A DNA stretch of 64,000 nucleotides from the NCBI RefSeq assembly GCF_039555335.1, contig NC_092629.1:1249935-1313934 (forward strand), in the 5' to 3' direction. Every line of letters starts with the position of its first letter. Position 1 is the stretch's first letter. Shown one piece after another: positions 43,603 to 54,324 of this stretch. The stretch comes from Amphiura filiformis. Its lineage: Eukaryota; Echinodermata; Ophiuroidea; Amphilepidida; Amphiuridae. The position numbers and the translations under genes were made by a program. A model generated the notes under the pieces. That model did not search any database. It saw only the letters and a program-made list of their open reading frames with translations, and was not told the DNA's origin.

Positions 43603-46016
43603 CCATAATGGGTTTCTCTTTTCTCTGGCTTACTTTGTCTTGGTTTGGTCTTGGGAATATTGTCTTCCATGGCCTCATACATCTTAGTTGCAAATAACCT
43701 CCAACTGTCATTTGCATCCATACTTCTCATCTCCTCCTCCCAGTTAATTGCATTTAACTCTTTTTTCATTGACTCATAATCTCCCTTGTTGAATAGATAT
43801 CTCTCTTTTTCAACTTCATCATCCTCTTCCATGTAGCACTGAAGTTCAAAATGTAAAACAACATGGTCACTTTTCCCCAACGGACATCTGGCTTGCACCT
43901 CCTTTATCAAGCCATCTTCATTAGTGATGGCAAGATCCAATAAGCTTGGCTTTTGACCCTCTCTAAATCTAGTGCTGCAGTTAACCGCTTGATAGAGGAA
44001 GTTGTTCTGTAAACAATCTATCAAACCCCAACTAGGGTGATTCATACTGGCTTTACTAGACCATGTGTCCCATTCTATTTCGGAGTAGCTGAAGTCCCCC
44101 ATAATAAGTAGATGTGAACTTCCCCTTCTACATGCTGCATCTATAAGGTGATGTAATTGGTCATTGTTGTCACTATCGGAACTTGGGCTCCTGTAAACGT
44201 AGCCAACAAGTAACTTGTCTTTATTTTTCAGCCTTAATTCACACCAAATGCTCTCCTGAAATGATAAACTCGAAAGCTCATCAACAGGAATTGCCTTAAA
44301 CTTCTTTCTTGTGTAAATGCAAACTCCTCTACCTCCGGTGCTAACTAAGCAGTCATAGCCATCTAGCTCGAATTCAGCTTTTTGAACTTCCGTCTCTACA
44401 TTCTTCGGAAAAACTTCTGTAATTGCAATTACATCTGGCTGCAAGCTGGCAATATTTGCTTCGAGCTCCTTCCTCTTATTCAATAAACTATCTGCATTTG
44501 TGTACATGCATTTCAAGTGTACTGGTGTGGTATTGGCTGCATTTGTTTGCTCGCAATTGACACTGGTTTTTGTCTCCTTATTCGGCTTATTGTCATTAGC
44601 GTTCGAGGTACTCTTTGTCCTCTGCTTTGTAAAGTCATTAGTCTTCTTCTGTCTCTCATTATTTGTCTCCTTCAGTTTTACTTCCTCATTTATCACCTCA
44701 GATTTATTCAAAGTAGTACTTCTGTGCTTCTCTCCAAAGCTTGGTGAGTTTTCCTCTCCGACTGAGGTTTTTCTATTATCTTCCCTCCTCTCACTGTATT
44801 TCTCCTCTCTTGTCTTGTTAATCTTACTTAATGTCTTCTTTTTCCGCTTCACTTCCTCGTAGGTCACCCCTGCTGTATTCAGGGTGGTAATACTGTCCTT
44901 TACCATCTTCTCACTGGTTTCCTTCTCACTTAACTTACTTGAGCTTAACAACTTCTTCCTCAACTTCACTTCCTCATCATTCATCCCGGCTGTATTTACA
45001 GTGGTACTTGTGGGATGGAATGATTTCATCTTCAATTTCACTTCCTTCTCTGTCTCAACTGTGTTAGAATTGTCAAATCCATGTCTACCGCTCAATGAAT
45101 CTATTTCCCTCTTCTCACCGTTTTCTTTCGCAGTCTCATTTGTCTTACTGAACTTACTTGACTTACTTATAAAGGAATTAATCATCTTCGGCTTCGCTTC
45201 CTCCTCCCTCTTCTTTTCTTCACCTGAAGCGGTATTTCTATTCCTGTCCCTACTTCTCAAATAGTCTTCCTCCCTCACCGCGGATTTTCTATCCTCATCC
45301 CTCTTCATCTTGGATCCCTTCTCATTTGTTCTGCTCAACTTACTTGTCTCACTTATCTTACTTGTGTGGCCAGAGAACTCCGGTTCCATTTCATTTTCTA
45401 TCCTCTCGTCTACCTCATCTGTCAATACCTCAAATTTATTTGAAGTGGTACATGCAATCATTACTCTACTACTTGAAGTATCTTCAGAACTCATCGAGGA
45501 TATACTATCCTCATCACTATCATTGTTTGAGTTCCCACTTACATGTAACTTACAAATCTTACTCATGGAGTACCGGTAGTCAGTCTTCTTCAGCCTCACT
45601 CCTCCATCAATCTTCTCGTCTTTGCTCGAAATGTTACTTTTCGACTCATCACTACTGCTTGCAGAATCTTCATCCCTCTTTGGGGATTTACTGACATGAT
45701 TCTCACTTAACTTACTTATGTATTTACTGACATGCCTCTCACTTAACTTACTTGTGGAGTATCTATTTACATCATCAATCTCCTTTTCTGTGCTACATCT
45801 GATTACTGGCGAAATTTTCGCAGCTTTTGCTGTGCTCCTGGCACTATTGTTACAAGAGTCCACTTGGGTAAACTTACTGCTTCTTTCATTCAGTTTATAC
45901 TTCTGAGTTTCACTGTAATGGGAATTCTTTTTCCTTTCAGTGTCTATATGTATACGGTGCAACTTTGTAGCTCCAGGGGTGTATATGGTGCTTTCAACAT
46001 ACGGTGCGGTGTGCAA
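43599..46016 (-). CDS. LINE ORF2, endonuclease part with long N-terminal extension
   Basis: The frame has 805 codons. Residues about 500-726 form an apurinic-like (EEP family) endonuclease: YTNADSLLNKRKEL, ITEVFP with the catalytic Glu near 534, GDFS 640-643, SLLDLAIT 691-698, KSDHVVLHF 715-723. This nicks target DNA for target-primed reverse transcription. Residues 1-500 are an unusual hydrophilic Ser/Lys/Glu-rich extension with internal repeats (SKLSERHVSK / SKLSENHVSK near 90-110; NTAG..EEVK..KK steps near 341, 380 and 440). The frame ends in TGA overlapping the ATG of the reverse-transcriptase frame (ATGA at 43602-43599). Conserved residues continue across the junction in the other frame, so this is a mutation rather than a natural gene boundary, unless programmed frameshifting is used. 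Confidence 0.88.
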   Translation of the reverse strand: MHTAPYVESTIYTPGATKLHRIHIDTERKKNSHYSETQKYKLNERSSKFTQVDSCNNSARSTAKAAKISPVIRCSTEKEIDDVNRYSTSKLSERHVSKYISKLSENHVSKSPKRDEDSASSSDESKSNISSKDEKIDGGVRLKKTDYRYSMSKICKLHVSGNSNNDSDEDSISSMSSEDTSSSRVMIACTTSNKFEVLTDEVDERIENEMEPEFSGHTSKISETSKLSRTNEKGSKMKRDEDRKSAVREEDYLRSRDRNRNTASGEEKKREEEAKPKMINSFISKSSKFSKTNETAKENGEKREIDSLSGRHGFDNSNTVETEKEVKLKMKSFHPTSTTVNTAGMNDEEVKLRKKLLSSSKLSEKETSEKMVKDSITTLNTAGVTYEEVKRKKKTLSKINKTREEKYSERREDNRKTSVGEENSPSFGEKHRSTTLNKSEVINEEVKLKETNNERQKKTNDFTKQRTKSTSNANDNKPNKETKTSVNCEQTNAANTTPVHLKCMYTNADSLLNKRKELEANIASLQPDVIAITEVFPKNVETEVQKAEFELDGYDCLVSTGGRGVCIYTRKKFKAIPVDELSSLSFQESIWCELRLKNKDKLLVGYVYRSPSSDSDNNDQLHHLIDAACRRGSSHLLIMGDFSYSEIEWDTWSSKASMNHPSWGLIDCLQNNFLYQAVNCSTRFREGQKPSLLDLAITNEDGLIKEVQARCPLGKSDHVVLHFELQCYMEEDDEVEKERYLFNKGDYESMKKELNAINWEEEMRSMDANDSWRLFATKMYEAMEDNIPKTKPRQSKPEKRETHYG

Positions 46017-46061
46017 AACATGTTTGTTGTGCGATCCCTGCAGCTACTTCCTTTATCTTTT

Positions 46062-47252
46062 TTAACGAAAGGATTGAGAATTGGATGGTTGAAACGTCTC
46101 ATCATCACCATCTTTCTGTATCTGAATAATCTTCCCTCTCCGTATCACTAATCCCTCTTCACCTTCTTCGGTTCTTCTCTGTAAATCTTCTCTCAGACTC
46201 TTGTTGTGTTGACGTTCTTTGGGTGAGAAGTCAGGGGTTACATAAATGTTGCTCCATTGATCTGTTTCTTTTAGCTTTTTGGCATTCGTTAACATGTTCC
46301 TTTTTGTCTTGACCGAGTCTACTGTTACTTTTAAAAGTCTTGCTTTCCTCTCCACTTTCTTCCCTAACCTCACAACTGAACTCAATGCTACCTCTTCTAC
46401 TTCTAGGCCCATATCAATCATATCTACTACTTGCTCCGTATCTTCCCTAATTCTGTCTTTAGATTCTTCTTGTTCCGATTCAGGTAAATTATGTATTATT
46501 ACATTACACTTTCGTAATTCCCTCTGTCGGTACTCCTCAATGGCCTCTTGGACCTTAGTATCAATAGAACTCTCCAGCTTGTCAACCTTTATGTTTAACT
46601 CCCCAAGTCCAGTTTTACAGCTGTCCTGCTCGTCTCTAACACCCTGGAGTGTTTTCCCCAAATTTTTTATGGTAGGAAGTGCGTGCATGCAAGAGTCACA
46701 TGTCCAAATGATGTTGGGTACATCTTTATCAAGCATTAGGTCGTACATAGGCTCTGACACTGCCGTGCAGTATAGGCACATCCACATGGCGCAAAATTCA
46801 CATCTCAGTGCCTTTATATTCTCATTTATTACACCATCACATTTAGCACAGCTTACGGGAGTATCATTTACTTCATTACCACTAGTACTACTGGCGCTTA
46901 ATGACTGATCTGGTTCGCCCAATACCTCCATCAATTCCTTTTTACCTCTTTGTTTTGTCTTACTTCTTACATTACTTCTGGTAGGTTTGGTTTGCTCACT
47001 ACAATCAGTACTACTACTGCCTTTGCGTCTACCTTTCCTATTGCTGATGCTAATCTCTCTACTACCTGCATGACTTGAGGAGCGGAATTTGACGCCTTTG
47101 GGTTTAACGCTTAAGCTTAACTCTGATTCTGCTAACTCCTCTTCATTTGTTACCACACTTCTACTTCCTCTTTTACCTCTCTTATTCGTGGTACCTCTTA
47201 CTTTCTGGGTCTGTGTTACTTCTTCTTCACTATCGGGGTTCTTGACCTCCAT
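46062..47252 (-). CDS. LINE ORF1 protein (zinc-finger, coiled coil, RNA-binding region)
   Basis: The frame has 396 codons. A basic, Ser-rich N-terminus (1-130) precedes a PHD-like Cys cluster (CAKC 135-138, CEFC 151-154, C..C 159-162, CDSC 185-188), a probable coiled coil (about 195-245) and an RRM-like segment beginning RKCNVIIHNLPE near 247. This is the architecture of CR1/jockey-type ORF1 proteins that bind element RNA. It ends 45 nt before the ORF2 start. Intact with no internal stop. Confidence 0.85.
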   Translation of the reverse strand: MEVKNPDSEEEVTQTQKVRGTTNKRGKRGSRSVVTNEEELAESELSLSVKPKGVKFRSSSHAGSREISISNRKGRRKGSSSTDCSEQTKPTRSNVRSKTKQRGKKELMEVLGEPDQSLSASSTSGNEVNDTPVSCAKCDGVINENIKALRCEFCAMWMCLYCTAVSEPMYDLMLDKDVPNIIWTCDSCMHALPTIKNLGKTLQGVRDEQDSCKTGLGELNIKVDKLESSIDTKVQEAIEEYRQRELRKCNVIIHNLPESEQEESKDRIREDTEQVVDMIDMGLEVEEVALSSVVRLGKKVERKARLLKVTVDSVKTKRNMLTNAKKLKETDQWSNIYVTPDFSPKERQHNKSLREDLQRRTEEGEEGLVIRRGKIIQIQKDGDDETFQPSNSQSFR

Positions 47253-48187
47253 CTTGGGTAAGCTTCAAAGTATTACGCCACCCACACACACCAGAAAATC
47301 TTCACAAATCTCTAAATCGGTACAGCATACACTTTACCTACTTACATCGAGTAAAGCCAAGGACATAAAAGACAATATGCAGTGGGTATTGTGGTGAGAA
47401 AGGATGTTAAAACATAAGATTTAGTGAAAAGTTTTACTCAATATCGATGACAACAATCTTCATCAGTCTGACCTCTGACCTCCTCCCTGAACATGAATGT
47501 TAATGAATTGGGAAGGACGGCATTCACCCCAAATATTGAACTTAAACTGCAAATGCTTTTAGGGGTTTTAAGCCAAACATTCGTCCCTCAATCATCATAC
47601 ACAATTCCGTCCAGCACCTAGAGCTGCTCAAAATTAATAATAATTTATCAAAATTAATAATTGAAAACTTACACAAATGTGAATAATAGTGTTGGAAGTA
47701 AACATTTTAAGGATTAACTGAGCTATGCAAAGCAATAACATATTCTAGTTTGAACGCCTTAAATTGCGTTTTACATTTTATGTACTTCCATAAATTATAC
47801 AGTATAATTTGTACTCCACGATTAAAATGTAGTTTTTGCATTTACTTGCGATCAAAATCGGTTTGAAAATGTGTCTAGACAATATAATTCAACACAGTCT
47901 CAATAGTATGGCTAGAAATCTAAGGGGTTTGCAATGTTTACTATGGGGTTTTGCAGAGAAACATTTGTCATAGACACACAATTTATGGAGTTCATGAATA
48001 GAAAAGTCTATAGATTATTATATATACCTTACATTTTCTATACTGCATTTAAGTAATACAGTATTATAGGCACTCGGTTGTATTCTTGTTTTATAGGAGT
48101 AAGTACGACTTCAATTTATACAACTACATTTACTTCGTCAACTCCTATAATATACCTCTTTTAATTTTGAATGTATATTTTACACAG

Positions 48188-48451
48188 AGATATACACGTC
48201 TACGACAGGCGTAACTGCTTCTGGCGCCGATTTCACCGAAATAGCTATGGCTAACCCAGTAGATACGGAGGTCTCTTTTGCACAAGGTGATTGTGCAGTT
48301 GCTCATCGACTTGCTTTAACACCTGATGACCTGGTTGAAGGAATGGAATATTTTGAGGTTGTTATAGGAACAATTTCTGGTACCAATGCGGCCAAAGGCT
48401 CCGTCCATACAATCTTAAATACAGCAAAAGTGTTTATCTTGGATCATTCAA
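48188..48451 (+). CDS. Beta C-half Calx-beta exon, unit 1 (C8)
   Basis: The exon has 264 nt, phase 1 at both ends, acceptor TACACAG and donor GTAAGT. It encodes about 88 residues: EIYTSTTGVTASGADFTEI, TEVSFAQGDCAVAHRLAL, the acidic TPDDLVEGMEYFEVVIG motif, and AKVFILDHSS. Its N-half partner in this unit is beta-Nb at 40949, 7.1 kb upstream across the LINE. Just upstream, 48098-48160 (GAGTAAGTACGACTTCA..) looks like a decayed second start of this exon type. Confidence 0.88.
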
Positions 48452-50285
48452 GTAAGTAGGGAAACGTTATTAGAGATAAATAAGTCAGAAGAGAGTGCAA
48501 CGTAGAATGCTGCCCTCAGTCGTCAACCGTCTGGTTTGACGACTGAGAAAACTACGTGGAAAAAATGTGACGGATTTTGCAACAGGATTTCTGTGGCTTA
48601 GAGCATGCGCAGTTGTGTCCAAATTGACCTTTTGACCGAGTTTGTTGTTTTTAGAAGTTCAGAGCGCGATCTTGTCACAGCGGCGTGGTACAGCGACGCG
48701 GTAACGGGCGCCGCTAGTCAGTCGCGCTACGGCGCACAACCAAAGTCGCATTGAATAGTTTTCAGAAGTCCGCCACGATATGAAGTGCAAGATAATCAGT
48801 CGTCACTACGAAGCATACACAGTACATGCAAAGTGTAGACGGCTGATTGGAATTAGTCTAAGTGCAACGTGGGATGAATATCACAATAGCCAACATGGAC
48901 AGAGTACCAAATTCAATCTCATTGAAATACTGTATGAGCTACGCACTTTTTTAAAATTCCATATCAATATTACCCACAATGCACTCTATTCTGAATGATC
49001 AATATCTTGTTTCTTTTGTTTAACGACATTTCTTTTGATGTTGTACAACTTAAAGCTCCTAAACTTTGGAGTCGTTGTACACTCTTTATTAGAAGCATGA
49101 ACGTTTCAACACATGAAGTACGAGGTCCAATGTTTATTTAAAACGTTGGGCCTTTTTTGATTTTACACAAAAAGGTAATCATTTCAGAAAATCTTGGCAA
49201 ATTGCTCATCTTCATGTAATAAGAATCAAGAAACTGCATGGAACATGCATTGTGATATCTTTACCTGTTATGCGCAAGTTACAGTCAAATATTAATAGTG
49301 GTTACGGCATGTGCTTGACCCAGTTGGCACTCTATTTCAGTTTGTTAACACATTCGATAAGCAAAACTATTCGTTTTTAAATTATTATATTCAGCTAAAC
49401 GAACAATTGTCCACCATTTTCATCAATATCGGAGTAAGCCCTGTACAACCAAAATGAGTTTTTGTAGGATAACTTAATCACGACAGGACGCAGATAGCGC
49501 ACACTATACACTAGTTTAATCCTTGGGATCAGCAGAATTATACCCGAGTCACGCTCGTCCGAGTCCGAGCAGATCCGAGTCCATTCGCTTCTGAGTCCGA
49601 GCCAAGTCCGATACCTTTGTGTCAGAGTCCGGACTCGATTCCGAGTCCGGTGGTGCCGAGTTCGAGCAAAGTCAGAGTATTTGTATAAAATAATGCTATA
49701 AAAGGGGTTATTGTGTATAGCATAATGAAAAAGGGGGTAATTGGGCATAAACATTTGAAAGAATGAGGTCATACGGTATGATATTTAAAAAACAGGCCCA
49801 TCGAGCCGAACATTTCCCATCAATAAAGCAAAATTCTAAATTTTGTTTCTACGTAAGTTACCAAATGTATAATACAAATTTACTGAAATTATAAGAGAAT
49901 TTGAATGTTTCACAGTAATGAATTCTTCTGATCATACACTACTTTGATTGAATTGAAATGAAATCGATTGTTTATAATGCGAAAATGAAATTGGGATTCG
50001 TTGGGATCATTCAATCTGGCGCGAAAAAGAATGACACTTTTAATTAATCGAACGCACATGTTGCGAAATTGACCAGGAAAACCTATATATATAACATTTA
50101 AAGAACTTTTTTTCGAAAACTTCATGCATTTGCAAAACTGTTTGCCCAAAATATTTTACAATACCGTTGTAAAAGTTTTCATGACCATTTTGAATAATCG
50201 ATTTAAGAAAATGTTCGTGTTTGTTTGCTTATGTATTTCTTATTTGTGAATTTACCATAAACGTCTGTTTAATATTCATCATCAG
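48452..50285 (+). other. Intron between units 1 and 2, with CpG-rich patch
   Basis: About 48490-48780 is CpG-rich and starts with a hairpin (CAGTCGTCAA / TTGACGACTG). The same patch follows beta-C in units 2 and 3. The rest is AT-rich unit sequence. The open frame at 48780-48998 is broken in the other units and is not supported as a gene. Confidence 0.5.
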
Positions 50286-50384
50286 CTTTAATCTGGATCG
50301 ATCCCATATATGTCGGTGAAGAAGATAATACGGTTTGTATTTATGTTCATCGTTCAGGATTTTTAGGAGACGATACAACAGTCG
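50286..50384 (+). CDS. Alpha N-half exon, unit 2 (N9)
   Basis: 99 nt, phase 1 at both ends, CATCAG acceptor and GTAAGT donor. Same protein as unit 1 except Phe for Tyr in RSGFLGDD. Frame intact. Confidence 0.88.
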
Positions 50385-51336
50385 GTAAGTACTCTGTAAT
50401 ATCATAATTTTTTATATATACTTCCAAATGAAGGCACGAGTCTAAGAAGTACGATAGATCCTTTTTGAGTTATTTTAATTAAATGTTACCTATAACAATA
50501 TTGATCATGAAACTATAAAAAATAAAGGGTAATATCATAATTACTTGCGCTATATGAGATTAATTGAGCGATGTCTAGCCATTTTTTTCTAAAACACACG
50601 CCATCTCTCTTTTAAATGCTTACATGCCATTAGTTGTATTTCCAACTTTGCCAGAAAGTCTATTTTGCACATATCTATGTATCCCTGGTAAAGACATTTC
50701 ATTCGAAATACACAACTAAAAAAAACATACGACTATAATATTTATTAACCCATTTTGGGCGTTTAAAATACCATCGACCAAGTGGTGCTTGATTTCCACA
50801 ATTTTTAAACACATTAAATAATTATGTTTGACTTAATAAGTAGGTCCTACTTGAGGAGTGGCACTTCAACATTATGTGACGTTGTAAAAGTCCCACTTTT
50901 CAGCATCTATGTCACCCTAATACCCCATATTATTGGATTATACATGGCCTGTCAACCAGAGTCCCATTATACCTTCGTAGATCTGTCAAAGGTTTTGTAA
51001 ACCATATTCATGGGTTCGATTCACGGACGGGATCACCTTTTCTACTTGTCTCCTTTATTATCTGCGACGGCGAACTTGTTTATTTTAGATATTTAATTCT
51101 CGTTGACCATGCCACTGTTTATCCTTGTTCTGTGAGAATGTTTGAATTATGTTCTCACCTGATGACCCCAATAAAGGGACCCATCTCTCTCACGCCACCC
51201 CCTTATTCCTACATTTTATTTCACCGAAATCCCCTCTATTTCAATGTTTCAGCCTTTTACCTGTTTCAATTTCATAACAAAGTACCCTTCCCTCCGGCAA
51301 CAATCTCTTATGTAATGTTATTTTTTGTTACTATAG

Positions 51337-51591
51337 CCTTAACCTTGGGTGCACCAGCAACTGCAACTGTTACCGACGATTATGCAATCGATGGCGGAAG
51401 CACTGTACCAGTTGTCTTTGCAGATGGAGATCTAGTAAAGAAAGTGGTTATAAACCTAGTAGAAGACGATGATATAGAAGACACGGAATATGTTACAGTT
51501 ACACTTGGGGCTATAACAGTAGCTGACACTGCCAAAACTACATTAGACGCAGACAGAGATACAGCCACCATATTCATACTAGATCGTTCAT
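51337..51591 (+). CDS. Alpha C-half exon, unit 2 (C9)
   Basis: 255 nt, phase 1 at both ends, CTATAG acceptor and GTAAGT donor. It encodes the same strands as unit 1 with Val for Ala before EDDDIEDTE. Frame intact. The 1-kb intron to N9 is of unit type. Confidence 0.88.
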
Positions 51592-52493
51592 GTAAGTAGT
51601 ATAGATTTAGTAATGCAATGCGCCCGTATAAAGTTATATTTTATGGATGTGATTTGTTAACAATTGTCTAGTTACATATGGGCTAAACCTCTGCCCATTA
51701 GCCTTTTAGAGGTATGGCCGACACAATAGGATGGCACTGCACGAAACGGGTAAATGCTTTTGTATTTGACAGATTTTACCCATATTGAATACTGCCCTGC
51801 TATTGTGTATGTCATGCTTCGAAAAGTCCAATGCCGTGTGGCTCATGAACGAGAAGGGTCATGTAGCCAGGCTTCCGAGTTAGGGTTTCGTTTTTGCAAA
51901 TTTATACACATTATTATAAACAGATGGATGTAATGGTGTCTGAAGGGGCATTTGCCCCCTCAGAATTTGAAGAACTTTGAAAAATATAGTCCCAAGTGAA
52001 GGCATTTTGTGCAATAATTTGATATTATTATCAGAAATATATGGGTTCAAAATATTATAGCCAAGAGGCACATTAGCGCGGTTAAAAATAGAAGTTGCAA
52101 ATCAGGTATGTTATTTCATCACAAATAATATCAATTATTTTCTTATTGTCCTGTGTTATATCACTTCCTCCATCTCTGAACTGAGCTTTCTCGGTCATCG
52201 TTGTTTTGCAAACGAAATGATTTTAAAAGAAACTTCAAATCTAGATGAGACACAGAGCCAAATTACTATGCTAATTTATTACATTTATATTTTACACTTA
52301 CAAATCGTCCCGCTAATCCTAAGATTAGAACGACAAGTTCTCCGTTTTTGTGACAATTTTAAGGGATTCGATCGAACCCCCCTGGCTATGGGCCTGATTT
52401 GTTTCTATTTAAATACACAATGCCTGTTTCCGTATAAAGCCACAAGTGTGAATTTAATAACCTTAGTCAAATCAAAACCAAATCAATATACAG

Positions 52494-52549
52494 TCATGTT
52501 TTGGATAGATACAAGTTATAAAGGCAGCGACTGTGACAATAAACTGTGA
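52494..52549 (+). pseudogene. Relict beta N-half exon, unit 2
   Basis: After ATACAG comes TCATGTTTTGGATAGATACAAG.. with FWIDTSYKGSDCDN, then TGA. It has the same stop as in units 1 and 3, so the decay predates the array duplication. Confidence 0.65.
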
Positions 52550-52759
52550 CTGCAGTTTCTGTTTGTTTTTCGCGGCGTTTCTTTATGCAAAATAAAGGTT
52601 GTGCAAAATGACATATTTAATTAATATGTAAAGTTGTATGCTACACCGGCCTTAATGCTGAAAAGGGGCCATAATATTTGTTATAATTGTATATAATATT
52701 TGTAACACAGTAAATCGTTCGTATCCTTAATCCTATCAAATATTATCGATACATTACAG

Positions 52760-52864
52760 TCATGTTTTGGATCGACCCAGTTTATATTGGTGACGAGTGT
52801 GACACTATGGTGGAAGTAGTTGTTCACAGATGCGGCTATCTGGGACATACTGATGATGCAGTTG
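52760..52864 (+). CDS. Beta-Na N-half exon, unit 2, intact (N10)
   Basis: 105 nt, phase 1 at both ends, ATTACAG acceptor and GTAAGC donor. It encodes MFWIDPVYIGDECDTMVEV and then VVHRCGYLGHTDDAV. It is intact here, unlike unit 1. The intact C-half partner is at 54061. Confidence 0.88.
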
Positions 52865-52933
52865 GTAAGCTATAAAAAAGAGAGTAAATCTTTCGTAACC
52901 TTAATGTAATCAAATATTATCAATATATTACAG

Positions 52934-53024
52934 TCCTGTTTTGGTATAATCCGATACGAGTGTGACACTATGGTGGAAGTTGTCGTTTACAGATGCGGCT
53001 ATTTAGGACATGCAGTTGCAGTTG
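52934..53024 (+). pseudogene. Beta-Nb exon, unit 2, deleted
   Basis: It has splice borders like unit 1 but is 91 nt instead of 102. Twelve bases encoding the Y-I-G-E segment are replaced by one C, so the frame hits TGA directly (CGAGTGTGA). The same lesion is found in unit 3. Confidence 0.85.
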
Positions 53025-54060
53025 GTAAATTGAAATTTACATAATGTAAAACCGCTGAAAAGATTTATGAGAGTATTGATGATTGACAAACTGCAAAGCC
53101 ATTGCTATGATCTAAATAACCAAATTGGGTATGACTAATATTTGTTTAAATCAGAAAAAAAAGTTAAATAAAATGTTTGTTAAGCTTTAACAATTTTACT
53201 GTCAAGGTATTCAGATTAGAGTGTGTAATATCCGTATTCTCTGCATTATCCATAAACAAAGGCATTAGCCTATTTTGCTTTTGAAAATTCATATCGTGAT
53301 TTAGGAGAAGTACTCAGTGTAATATAACTTATGAATGGCATAACTACATAGATTTCATTTCATTAGGATTGCGAATTCAACATCCAATTCAAATTGTGTT
53401 CAGACAATACAATACAACGTATGAATAGTAGTAGCACCCCGTATTTACAACGGTCTCTGCATAATTCATTCATTCGTTTATTTCCATATATAAAAATTGA
53501 CCGTTATAGTTATCCAAATTAATAATTGAAAACTTACACAAATGTGAATAATAGTGTTGGAAATAAACATTTTAAGGATTAACTGAGCTATGCAAAGCAA
53601 TAACATATTCTAGTTTGAACGCCTTAAATTGCGTTGTACATTTTATGTACTTCCATAAATTATACAGTATAATTTGTACTCCACGATTAAAATGTATTTT
53701 TTTTTCATTTACTTGAGATGAAAATCGGTTTGAAAATGTGTCTAGACAATATAATTCAACACAGTCTCAATAGTATGGCTAGAAATCTAAGGGGTTTGTA
53801 ATGTTTACTATGAGGTTTTGCAGAGAAACATTTGTCATAGACACACAATTTATGGTGTACATGAATAGAAAAGTCTATAGATTATTATAATTATATACCT
53901 TAAACATTTTATATACTGCATTTAAGTAATGCAGTATTATTGGCACTCAGTTGTATTTTTGTTTTATAGGAGTAAGTACGACTTCAACTTATACAACTAC
54001 ATTTACTTCGTCAACTTCTATAATATACCTCTTTTAATTTTGAATGTATATTTTACACAG
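53025..54060 (+). other. Intron with the empty LINE site
   Basis: The uninterrupted target is at about 53501-53515 (CCGTTATAGTTATCC). Comparison with unit 1 defines the LINE ends. Near 53971-54030 a decayed start of the beta-C type lies just upstream of the real acceptor. Confidence 0.7.
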
Positions 54061-54324
54061 AGATATACACGTCTACGACAGGCGTAACTGCTTCTGGCGC
54101 CGATTTCACCGAAATAGCTATGGCTAGCCCAGTAGATACGGAGGTCTCTTTTGCACAAGGTGATTGTGCAGTTGCTCATCGACTTGCTTTAACACCTGAT
54201 GACCTGGTTGAAGGAATGGAATATTTTGAGGTTGTTATAGGAACAATTACTGGTACCAATGCGGCCAAAGGCTCCGTCCATACAGTCTTAAATACAGCAA
54301 AAGTGTTTATCTTGGATCATTCAA
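54061..54324 (+). CDS. Beta C-half exon, unit 2 (C10)
   Basis: 264 nt, phase 1 at both ends, TACACAG acceptor and GTAAGT donor. Differs from unit 1 by a few residues (Ser for Asn in MASPVD, Thr for Ser in GTITGTN, Val for Ile in VHTV). Frame intact. Confidence 0.88.

Larger units (their letters stand above)
41535..47644 (-). mobile_element. Nearly complete CR1/jockey-superfamily LINE
   Basis: The insertion is defined by comparison with units 2 and 3: sequence matching them stops after CCGTTATA (41534) and resumes at TTATCAAAATT (47645), giving about 6.11 kb. On the minus strand it has about 390 nt of 5' leader, ORF1 (47252-46062), ORF2 with endonuclease and reverse transcriptase (46016-41644, split by a frameshift at 43600) and about 110 nt of 3' trailer. 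No poly-A tail or clear target duplication is seen; CR1-type elements often lack poly-A. It lies in the intron before beta-C, antisense to the host gene. Confidence 0.92.
37279..49365 (+). repeat. Array unit 1 of the 5.87-kb tandem repeat (with LINE inside)
   Basis: Starts at ACTATTCGTTTTTAAATTATT, which recurs at 49366, 55240 and 61106. Without the 6.11-kb LINE, unit 1 is about 5.98 kb, because about 100 nt near 37590-37690 are absent from the other units. Contents in order: alpha-N, alpha-C, relict N, beta-Na (frameshifted), beta-Nb (intact), LINE in antisense, beta-C. Confidence 0.9.

Noticed and set aside
44500-47397. Several + strand frames of 60-209 codons within the LINE
   Set aside because: They are shadows of the LINE's own minus-strand coding frames, rich in Leu/Ser/Phe as expected of antisense readings.
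48098-48160. An additional exon upstream of beta-C (GAGTAAGTACGACTTCA..)
   Set aside because: It resembles the start of the beta-C exon but soon meets stops and lacks a donor in the right phase; treated as a decayed duplicate.
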